Positions 1 to 5,229 of a DNA stretch of 8,262 nucleotides are shown in pieces; positions within the stretch are counted from its first letter, which is position 1; every line of letters begins with the position of its first letter. The notes beneath the pieces were generated by a model. The model ran no database searches. It worked only from the letters and a program-made list of their open reading frames with translations, and had not been told where the DNA came from. A program made the position numbers and the translations under genes. Source of the stretch: CAYWGR01 sp964458015 (GTDB taxonomy: Bacteria; Planctomycetota; Planctomycetia; Pirellulales; Thermoguttaceae). The stretch lies in the NCBI GenBank assembly GCA_964458015.1, contig CAYWGR010000217.1, positions 1 to 8,262 on the forward strand, in the 5' to 3' direction.

Positions 1-40
1 CCCCCCCACCGCCCCCCCCCCCACCGGCGCGGGGCACGCT
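1..40. repeat. C-rich low-complexity tract at window edge
   Basis: The first 22 bases are nearly all C: a run of seven, then a run of eleven, broken only by ACCG. A mixed GC stretch follows. On the minus strand this is a G-rich tract about 85-105 nt beyond the stop codon of the LysM/YkuD gene, with enough G runs to form a G-quadruplex in DNA or in read-through RNA. Because it sits at the very end of the window it may instead be an assembly end or a poly-G read artefact. The composition is certain; its biological reality is not. Confidence 0.6.
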
Positions 41-84
41 TTGAGGCAGCTGTGGAAACCACCATTTTTTATGGCGATCTTCTT

Positions 85-110
85 CCGGTTTTACTTTCCC
101 CCGGTTTTAC
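85..110. repeat. 10-bp direct repeat spanning a stop codon
   Basis: CCGGTTTTAC occurs at 85-94 and again at 101-110, with a 16-bp period. The second copy contains the minus-strand TAA stop (107-109) of the LysM/YkuD gene. The first copy carries the same trinucleotide just beyond it. This looks like a small tandem duplication at the 3' end of the gene. No function is evident. Confidence 0.6.
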
Positions 111-1429
111 CGAAGGATCGTCACACGGGAGCCGACCGAGAGAATTCCATAGAGATCCTGAAGATCGCGGTCGCCGACGCAGATAGCGCCGCGATTATCA
201 TCCCGGCCGATATTTTGGGGATCGTTCGATCCATGAATGCCGATGCGGTCGGTCAGCCCGATCCAGGCGCTGCCCAAGGGATTTTTGGGATCGTTTGGAT
301 TGATCGTCACGCCATCGGGGCCATAGTAGGTGGGGCTTGCAGCTTTATCGCGAACGGTATAAGCCCCATCGAGTTTTGGCTGATCGCGTCCGACGCCGAT
401 CGAGAAACGCCCGGCATAACGATTCTGGAGCATGAGCGTCAGTTCGTGCGTGCCTAGATGCACGACGGCATCAAACGGGCCTCGCAAGACTTTAAGTTCG
501 CGGCCTGTCGGAAGCGGTTGATCCTTCATCGGGTTATCGGCGTTTGAAATGCTGGACGGCGGCACCAGCCCATTGATGCGTGCCAACAATTGCCAGGGAA
601 CGTTATATTTTTGGGCGATTGTGGCGAGCGTGTCACCTTGTTGCGTCACATAGGCTGGCTCTAAATAGTGCTGCCGCGAGTAGATCACCGTCCCGGCCAG
701 TTGATCCAGCAGAACGACGATCTGCTTGGCTTGCTCGGGCGGCAAGTCGGGATTGTCGTAAAGTTTGCTCAGGGCCAAATGAGCTTCCGCCAGTTTGCCT
801 TCGCCCAGTTTTTTCTGCACAGCATCCATAAAGGCCGTGAACTTGCTTTGCACAAGTATGTCGGTTGGCGGTGCGGCTGGCACTGCCGGTGCAGCAGGTG
901 CGGGGGCGGCGCTCGGAGGCGAAACCATGTCTGGCGGCGGAGCCAAGTTGCGCACCAAGTCTTCGGAGGCTGTTTTATTCTCGGCAGCCGGAGGCAGTGA
1001 TGCTTCCGGCGCTACCGGCGCGCCTAAAATCGCCGTGGGGCTCGATACGCTTGATGGCAATGGATTCGTCGATGCCAACGGGCTCGCCGACGGCGTAGGC
1101 AAAGGCGAGGACGAAGGATATGGGGTAACCGACGTCATGGCGGGCGTGGCTGCGGGAGTGCTGCCGGCCGGCGCTGCAATCGAAGGCGGCACGGCAAGCG
1201 GTGAGGTCGCATCGAGCGACGGCATGTTGGACATGGACGCCGGCGCCGTGGTTTTCCCACTCAAAGCCAAAGAACCGCCGGGCGACTTGCTGCCGACGCT
1301 CGGCATTTCAATTTTCAAGATCTCCGGCGATGGGGCCGTGTCCACGTTGTTGTGAGCCAACGACTTGTAGACACCGTATCCCACGGTCGCCAAGACGGCG
1401 AGTATCAATAAATTTTTAACCGAGTTCAT
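107..1429 (-). CDS. Membrane-anchored LysM and YkuD (L,D-transpeptidase-fold) protein, atypical active site
   Basis: This 440-residue protein is predicted to bind and possibly modify peptidoglycan outside the cytoplasmic membrane. Residues about 5-22 form one hydrophobic segment, a signal anchor. Residues about 55-190 are a Pro/Ala/Ser/Thr-rich low-complexity linker. Residues about 195-250 look helical, possibly TPR-like. A LysM domain starts at about 260 (YVTQQGDTLATIAQKYNVP) and ends near 315. A YkuD domain fills about 318-440. The family active site is a His followed 16 residues later by Cys in a [ST]HGC-x-R motif. Here His399 is in IGIHG, but the aligned segment 412-418 reads NRGAICV. Ala415 replaces the nucleophile and Cys417 sits at the Arg position. 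The ATG is preceded by a strong Shine-Dalgarno site (AAGGAGGA, 1435-1442, 5-nt spacing). It is transcribed away from archease. The fold is confident; L,D-transpeptidase activity is doubtful. Confidence 0.88.
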   Translation of the reverse strand: MNSVKNLLILAVLATVGYGVYKSLAHNNVDTAPSPEILKIEMPSVGSKSPGGSLALSGKTTAPASMSNMPSLDATSPLAVPPSIAAPAGSTPAATPAMTSVTPYPSSSPLPTPSASPLASTNPLPSSVSSPTAILGAPVAPEASLPPAAENKTASEDLVRNLAPPPDMVSPPSAAPAPAAPAVPAAPPTDILVQSKFTAFMDAVQKKLGEGKLAEAHLALSKLYDNPDLPPEQAKQIVVLLDQLAGTVIYSRQHYLEPAYVTQQGDTLATIAQKYNVPWQLLARINGLVPPSSISNADNPMKDQPLPTGRELKVLRGPFDAVVHLGTHELTLMLQNRYAGRFSIGVGRDQPKLDGAYTVRDKAASPTYYGPDGVTINPNDPKNPLGSAWIGLTDRIGIHGSNDPQNIGRDDNRGAICVGDRDLQDLYGILSVGSRVTILR

Positions 1430-1461
1430 ATTCGTCCTCCTTGACGAATCCGAGCGGTCAG

Positions 1462-1467
1462 ATCATA
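1462..1467 (-). promoter_or_regulatory. Candidate -10 element for the LysM/YkuD gene
   Basis: On the minus strand TATGAT (one mismatch to TATAAT) lies 32 bp upstream of the ATG. It would give a leader of about 25 nt that includes the strong Shine-Dalgarno site. No good -35 box is seen at 16-18 bp spacing, so this is a weak prediction based on position and the -10 match. Confidence 0.3.
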
Positions 1468-1609
1468 CGCAAAATGCAAAAACGATGCTATGGCAGTCGG
1501 AGACAAAAAATATCAACCCCAAAGTGGGGTGCGGTCGGTTGTCTGAGGCCGGCCAACGACGGCCGTATGCGTTAGTTTCGCGGTTGCTGGCTATTCTCCG
1601 CCAAGCAGC

Positions 1610-1615
1610 TACAAT
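1610..1615 (+). promoter_or_regulatory. Candidate -10 element immediately upstream of archease
   Basis: TACAAT (one mismatch to the consensus) ends only 9 bp before the archease ATG at 1625. A transcript from it would begin at or within a few bases of the start codon. No Shine-Dalgarno sequence precedes this ATG, which fits leaderless translation. The best -35-like word, TTGCTG at 1584-1589, is 20 bp away, longer than ideal. Inference only. Confidence 0.3.
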
Positions 1616-1624
1616 TGCCGAGTC

Positions 1625-2035
1625 ATGGCTGAAATCTTTGAACATACTGCCGATATCGGGATTCGGGCACGCGCCGTCAGCTTGAACGAATTGTTCGCCG
1701 ACGCCGCGCGCGGCCTGTTCTCGGTCATGGTGGCGAACCTCGATGCCGTCCGGCCTGTCGAAGAAGCATCGTTCTACATTCCCGGCGAAGATTGTGAAGA
1801 ACTGCTGCATGATTGGCTTGCGGAACTGCTCTATACGTTTCATGCCAAACGTCTGGTGCTGGCCGAATATCGCGTCGATGTGGGGCCGGCGGGGCTTGCG
1901 GCCACGGCCTGGGGCGAGTCGATCAATCCGGCCCGGCATCATATCGCTGCCGAAGTGAAAGCCATTACTTGGTGCGGTTTGAAGGTCGAGCAAGTCGCCG
2001 GCCAATGGCAGGCCGAAGTCGTTGTGGACGTCTAA
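1625..2035 (+). CDS. Archease, RtcB RNA-ligase activator
   Basis: This 136-residue protein has the usual archease length and is predicted to act in the cytosol. In characterised systems archease speeds guanylation of RtcB and makes the ligase multiple-turnover. The N terminus shows the family signature EHTADIGIRA, with Asp10 at the conserved metal-site position. The C terminus ends in AEVVVDV, with the second conserved acidic residue, Asp135. Lys112 lies in VKAITWCGLKVE, which matches the family's KAVTYHxLxVE block except that Tyr-His is replaced by Trp-Cys. The start is chosen because the signature begins five residues in. No Shine-Dalgarno site is visible. Its partner rtcB follows on the same strand after 161 bp, which strongly supports the call. 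The gap holds a possible terminator and promoter, so co-transcription is not assured. Confidence 0.93.
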   Translation: MAEIFEHTADIGIRARAVSLNELFADAARGLFSVMVANLDAVRPVEEASFYIPGEDCEELLHDWLAELLYTFHAKRLVLAEYRVDVGPAGLAATAWGESINPARHHIAAEVKAITWCGLKVEQVAGQWQAEVVVDV

Positions 2036-2053
2036 ATAAAACCGCGAATAATC

Positions 2054-2074
2054 GAAAGTGCCGCAAACTTGCAA
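2054..2074. repeat. Short element shared with 4462-4482 (copy 1)
   Basis: This stretch begins about 19 bp after the archease stop. It shares GAAA, then TGCCGCAA, then TGCAA in the same order with 4462-4482, which lies about 20 bp after the stop of the PEBP gene. The two align with about 18 identities over 22 columns, allowing one 1-base gap in each. It may be a dispersed 3'-flank element or chance similarity. Confidence 0.3.
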
Positions 2075-2083
2075 GCACGCAAT

Positions 2084-2114
2084 TGCCGGCGGTCGTTACC
2101 TCGCCGGCACTTTT
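2084..2114 (+). terminator. Possible intrinsic terminator after archease
   Basis: TGCCGGCG (2084-2091) and CGCCGGCA (2102-2109) form a perfect 8-bp GC-rich inverted repeat around a 10-nt loop. C and four T follow at 2110-2114. The stem is strong, but the T run is short for an intrinsic terminator. It lies about 50 bp after the archease stop, where it could separate archease from rtcB transcription. Confidence 0.42.
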
Positions 2115-2122
2115 GCTATGAT
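2114..2122 (+). promoter_or_regulatory. Candidate extended -10 promoter for rtcB
   Basis: TGCTATGAT fits the extended -10 pattern TGnTATAAT with one mismatch. It comes directly after the inverted repeat that may end archease transcription. A start site near 2129 would leave a leader of about 68 nt before the rtcB ATG. No convincing -35 is seen, which an extended -10 may tolerate. This would let rtcB be expressed independently of archease. Confidence 0.38.
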
Positions 2123-2196
2123 GTGGACCTATTTAGTTTTTTGATTTCCACGCAGACTGCACAGACCGAAAACTACACCCCTCGGATCATCCAACC

Positions 2197-3660
2197 ATGA
2201 GCAAGCAAGGCTATGCGGGACCGTTAGAGCAAATCGACGAATGTTGCTGGCGAATCCCTTTGAGTTATAAAATCGGGATGCAGGTCGAAGGCCGCATCTT
2301 TGCCGACGAGCGGCTCATTGCGCAAATCCGTTCGGACCAAGCCCCGGAACAAGTGGCCAACGTTGCGTTTTTGCCGGGCATCCAGATGGCCAGTCTTGCC
2401 ATGCCCGACATCCATTGGGGATACGGTTTTTGCATCGGCGGCGTCATGGCGTCGGATCCTGCCCAGGGCGGCGTCGTTTCACCGGGCGGAGTAGGATACG
2501 ATATCAATTGCGGCGTGCGTCTGATGCGCACCAATTTGATGCGGGAAGAGGTGCAGTCTCGAATCGGCAAATTGATGGATGCCCTGTATCACCGCATCCC
2601 GGCGGGCGTCGGCGAAGGCGGCTCGTATCTGTTCGACCACAAGGAATTGAAACATTTGCTGGTCGAAGGATCGCGCTATTTGATTTCACGCGGTTGGGCC
2701 ACGCCGAACGACATCGAACACACCGAGGCACATGGCTGCTTGGAAGACGCCCGGCCCGATTTCGTCAGCACAAGGGCAATGCAGCGCGGCGGCGATCAAT
2801 GCGGCACGCTCGGTTCAGGCAACCATTTTCTTGAAGTCCAACTGATCGAAGAAATTTTCGACGAACCGGCCGCCCAGGCCATGGGACTCGTGAAGGGCGG
2901 TATCTGCGTAATGATCCACTCGGGCTCGCGGGGACTCGGTTATCAGGTGTGCGACGACGCCTTGGTTGCGTTGCGTAAAGCACCGGCCAAATACGGCATC
3001 GAACTGCCCGATCGGCAGTTGGCCTGTGCGCCGGTTCATAGCCCCGAGGGCCAAGAGTATCTCGGCGCAATGCGTTGCGCGGCCAACTACGCCTGGGCAA
3101 ACCGGCAACTATTGATGTGGCAAACCCGCGAGGTTTTTGCCGACTTTTTCGGTCGCGACTGGCCGGACCTCGATATGATGCTGATCTATGATGTGGCCCA
3201 CAACATCGCCAAACTCGAAGAGCATGAAGTAGAAGGGCAACTGCGCACATTGTGCGTACATCGCAAAGGAGCCACTCGGGCGTTTCCGGCAGGACATCCC
3301 GACGTGCCCGAGCAGTATCGCTCGATCGGCCAGCCGGTCATCATCCCCGGCGACATGGGCCGCGCGAGTTGGGTACTCGTGGGCCAGCCCGACAGCATGA
3401 AAAAAACCTTCGGCACGACCTGCCACGGCGCCGGCCGGGTAATGAGCCGCACGGCTGCCGTTCAACATGCCCAAGGCCGGCGGATCGACCGCGAATTGGC
3501 CCAAGAGGGGATCATCGCCAAGTGCCGCAACTGGAAAGGACTGGCCGAGGAACAACCGGCCGCCTACAAAGACGTGGACATGGTGGTCGATGTGGTTCAT
3601 CGCGCCGGTTTGGCGCGCAAAGTTGCAAGGCTTCGGCCGCTGGGAGTGGTAAAGGGGTAA
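2197..3660 (+). CDS. rtcB: RNA-splicing ligase RtcB
   Basis: This 487-residue GTP- and Mn2+-dependent RNA ligase joins 2',3'-cyclic phosphate (or 3'-phosphate) and 5'-OH RNA ends, in tRNA splicing or RNA repair. All key elements are visible: MPDIHWGYGFCIGG (about 69-82); SPGGVGYDINCG with metal ligands Asp102 and Cys105; GSGNHFLE with His210; IHSGSRGLG with His241; DVAHN with His335; and TTCHGAGR, where His410 is the residue that takes GMP. Their spacing is nearly the same as in the archaeal Pyrococcus RtcB (about 481 residues). The C-terminal GVVKG has the conserved Lys486. This is therefore the long, full-length form and looks fully active. The ATG is chosen because the family N terminus follows; no clear Shine-Dalgarno site precedes it. 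archease lies just upstream. No RtcA or RtcR gene is in the window. Confidence 0.97.
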   Translation: MSKQGYAGPLEQIDECCWRIPLSYKIGMQVEGRIFADERLIAQIRSDQAPEQVANVAFLPGIQMASLAMPDIHWGYGFCIGGVMASDPAQGGVVSPGGVGYDINCGVRLMRTNLMREEVQSRIGKLMDALYHRIPAGVGEGGSYLFDHKELKHLLVEGSRYLISRGWATPNDIEHTEAHGCLEDARPDFVSTRAMQRGGDQCGTLGSGNHFLEVQLIEEIFDEPAAQAMGLVKGGICVMIHSGSRGLGYQVCDDALVALRKAPAKYGIELPDRQLACAPVHSPEGQEYLGAMRCAANYAWANRQLLMWQTREVFADFFGRDWPDLDMMLIYDVAHNIAKLEEHEVEGQLRTLCVHRKGATRAFPAGHPDVPEQYRSIGQPVIIPGDMGRASWVLVGQPDSMKKTFGTTCHGAGRVMSRTAAVQHAQGRRIDRELAQEGIIAKCRNWKGLAEEQPAAYKDVDMVVDVVHRAGLARKVARLRPLGVVKG

Positions 3661-3663
3661 GGA

Positions 3664-3733
3664 CAGAAGCTATCAGCTTTCAGCCATCAGCCATTGAACA
3701 TTGAACATTGGGCCTTGGAGCTTGGAAATTCAT
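3664..3733. repeat. Degenerate heptanucleotide tandem array after rtcB
   Basis: Starting 4 bp after the rtcB stop, the sequence divides into about ten consecutive 7-mers. Units at 3664-3691 end in AGC (three of the four in TCAGC, for example CATCAGC). Units at 3692-3705 are two identical CATTGAA, followed by CATTGGG (3706-3712). Then come CCTTGGA (3713-3719) and GCTTGGA (3720-3726), and the signal fades at 3727-3733. Neighbouring units differ by one to four bases, so the array drifts from one class to the next while keeping phase. It resembles the short heptameric tandem repeats known from cyanobacterial intergenic DNA. No protein start in it is credible. Role unknown. Confidence 0.75.
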
Positions 3734-3794
3734 TTCCGCAGCTCTCTCCGGGGGTCTTGCAGCACCCAACCAGCCGAAGTATAAGGATAATGCC

Positions 3795-4442
3795 ATGCGA
3801 AGAATCTTGCTCGGTGTTCTCTTTTCTTATGCGGTGGTAATGCTCGGCTTCGTCATGTCTCTTGGCTGGATGAGCGGTTGCTCGAAGGCCGGAGAATCAC
3901 GCGGCGGGCGACCGGCGTCGGCACAAGCAGCCAATTCACGTGGAGGCAATAAGATGTCGCTTTCGATCACCTGTTCGGCGTTTACGCAAGGTCATTCGAT
4001 CCCGAAGAAATTTACCGGCGAAGGGGCCGACGTTTCGCCCCCTCTGGTCTGGTCCGACGTTCCCGCAGGAACCAAGGAGTTGGCCCTGATATGCGACGAT
4101 CCCGACGCCCCGACGGACGAGCCTTGGGTTCACTGGGTTCTCTACAAGATCCCCGCCGACGCCAAAGGGTTGCCCGAGGGCATTCCGCGCAAGTCGAAGC
4201 CCAAAGAACCCCACGGCGTACTTCAGGGCAAAAACTCATGGCCGGCCGGCGACAACCTTGGCTATCGCGGTCCCATGCCTCCGCCGGGGCATGGGGTGCA
4301 TCACTATTATTTTAAGCTTTATGCCCTCGACGCGGCCTTGGAAGAACAAGCAGGCTGGGACAAAAAAACGCTGCTGGAAAAGATGGATGGCCACATCCTG
4401 GCGGAAGGCGCACTGATAGGGACCTACGAACGACGCAAGTAG
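3795..4442 (+). CDS. PEBP-family (YbhB/YbcL-type) lipoprotein with internal start
   Basis: The protein belongs to the phosphatidylethanolamine-binding / Raf-kinase-inhibitor-like family, whose bacterial role is poorly defined. From ATG 3795 it has 215 residues: a hydrophobic signal (about 3-25), a lipobox-like MSGC with Cys29, a short Ser/Gly/Ala linker, then the PEBP domain (about 54-215). Family motifs are SPPLVW (81-86), DPDAP (102-106), WVHWVLY with the ligand-pocket His113, and GVHHYYFKLYALD (about 167-179). This start has a Shine-Dalgarno site (AAGGA, 3783-3787). The in-frame ATG further upstream at 3708 lies inside the heptamer array and adds an implausible N terminus. An internal ATG at 3954 (Met54) with its own perfect GGAGG would give a 162-residue protein, the usual YbhB size. 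Both forms may be made. Rho-independent termination is not evident downstream. Confidence 0.9.
   Translation: MRRILLGVLFSYAVVMLGFVMSLGWMSGCSKAGESRGGRPASAQAANSRGGNKMSLSITCSAFTQGHSIPKKFTGEGADVSPPLVWSDVPAGTKELALICDDPDAPTDEPWVHWVLYKIPADAKGLPEGIPRKSKPKEPHGVLQGKNSWPAGDNLGYRGPMPPPGHGVHHYYFKLYALDAALEEQAGWDKKTLLEKMDGHILAEGALIGTYERRK
3942..3946 (+). promoter_or_regulatory. Internal Shine-Dalgarno site in the PEBP gene
   Basis: GGAGG sits 7 nt before the in-frame ATG at 3954, which is exactly where the conserved PEBP domain begins (MSLSITCSAF). It is a better ribosome site than those of several genes in this window. It suggests either a second, cytosolic product, or that a signal and linker were added in front of an ancestral gene that kept its own site. 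Confidence 0.5.
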
Positions 4443-4461
4443 GTAATTTCTCGGCGTGCAT

Positions 4462-4482
4462 GAAAACTGCCGCAACATGCAA
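4462..4482. repeat. Short element shared with 2054-2074 (copy 2)
   Basis: It contains GAAA, TGCCGCAA and TGCAA in the same order as 2054-2074, and begins about 20 bp after the PEBP stop codon. The rest of the gap to the next gene (4483-4611) holds a promoter candidate and the ribosome site of the downstream lipoprotein gene, but no other gene. Confidence 0.3.
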
Positions 4483-4522
4483 ACCGCCACAATCGGCCAC
4501 GGAGTCCGGCCATCCCCCCAGG

Positions 4523-4551
4523 TTGACGCCGTATGAGCGGCGCGTTAGGTT
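4523..4551 (+). promoter_or_regulatory. Candidate sigma70-type promoter for the EF-hand lipoprotein
   Basis: TTGACG (4523-4528, five of six to the -35 consensus) is followed after exactly 17 bp by TAGGTT (4546-4551). The latter keeps the T, A and final T that matter most in a -10 element. A start near 4558 would leave a leader of about 54 nt with the ribosome site. This is the only site in the window with a good -35 at ideal spacing, though its -10 is weak. Confidence 0.4.
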
Positions 4552-4611
4552 ACTTTAATTGTATGATTTCTTCTTTATCTCTTGCTTCCTGCTAGGAAAG
4601 GTATCTGGGCC

Positions 4612-5229
4612 ATGTCTTTTCGCGCGATGACCGGCTGCATGTTGGCTATTGGTTTGGTCTTGTCCACGGGTTGTTCCAAGGGACCTTCCCGGCTGCATCC
4701 GCCGTCTATCGATGCCTCGGCTGCGGGTTCCCAGGCCGTCGAGATGTACGATGCCGACCGTGACGGCAAAATCAGCGGCGCCGAATTAGACAAGTGCCCG
4801 GCGTTGAAGGCCGCCATCAAACAAATAGATCCCTCGGGTGAAAATGCGATCACGGCCGCAAAAATCACTGCCCGCGTCAAGCAGTGGCAAGACTCGAAGC
4901 TCGGCCGCATGTCGATGAGTTGCACCGTGCTGCGGAACGGCCGCCCCTTGGCCAATGCCGAGGTGAATTTCGTACCCGAGAAGTTCTTGGGCGAAAACGT
5001 CAAAACAGCCACTGGTAAGACCGATAAGAACGGCGTGGCCATGATCAGCGTTCCGACGAAGGATCGGTCGGATCCGCCCGGCGTGGCCCCCGGCCTCTAT
5101 CGCGTGGAAGTCACGAAGGCCGGCGAAAAAATTCCGGCCAAATACAACATGGAAACCACCATTGGCCAGGAAGTCGCCTTGGACGCCGAAGGCATCCAAA
5201 AAGGCATCCGCTTCGATCTGAAGTACTAA
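4612..5229 (+). CDS. EF-hand and transthyretin-like-domain lipoprotein
   Basis: This 205-residue predicted lipoprotein has a signal peptide (about 1-20) with lipobox LSTGC, giving lipidated Cys21. Residues 47-58 are a textbook EF-hand calcium loop, DADRDGKISGAE, with ligands at positions 1, 3, 5 and 12. A degenerate second loop begins at Asp73 (IDPSGENAIT) and lacks an acidic residue at its last position. Residues about 100-205 are probably a beta-sandwich of the carboxypeptidase-regulatory / transthyretin-like kind: GRPLANAEVNFVP, a TDKNGVA turn and PGLYRVEV. Such small domains are abundant in planctomycete lipoproteins, but their role is unknown. ATG 4612 is preferred over an upstream in-frame TTG (4582) because it gives a clean signal peptide and has AAAGG at 4597-4601. 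Its TAA overlaps the stop of the opposing epimerase gene. Domain calls are by eye. Confidence 0.85.
   Translation: MSFRAMTGCMLAIGLVLSTGCSKGPSRLHPPSIDASAAGSQAVEMYDADRDGKISGAELDKCPALKAAIKQIDPSGENAITAAKITARVKQWQDSKLGRMSMSCTVLRNGRPLANAEVNFVPEKFLGENVKTATGKTDKNGVAMISVPTKDRSDPPGVAPGLYRVEVTKAGEKIPAKYNMETTIGQEVALDAEGIQKGIRFDLKY

Noticed and set aside
52..70. GTGG-AAA-CCAC hairpin followed by T6 as a plus-strand terminator
   Set aside because: The stem is only 4 bp and no plus-strand gene is known to end here, so it is probably chance.
795..1355. Long plus-strand open frame rich in Gly and Ala
   Set aside because: It is antisense to the Pro/Ala/Ser linker of the LysM/YkuD gene, and its Gly/Ala-rich composition follows from that. 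No domain or ribosome site was seen.
1463..2074. Minus-strand open frame opposite archease
   Set aside because: The archease signature on the plus strand is unambiguous; the opposite frame has no family likeness.
2765..3600. Several minus-strand open frames inside rtcB
   Set aside because: They are antisense to a fully conserved RtcB and have shadow-type composition.
3708..3794. Upstream ATG extending the PEBP protein by 29 residues
   Set aside because: The start lies within the heptamer array, has no Shine-Dalgarno site, and would bury the signal peptide behind an unrelated N terminus. ATG 3795 has a good ribosome site and begins a clean signal sequence.
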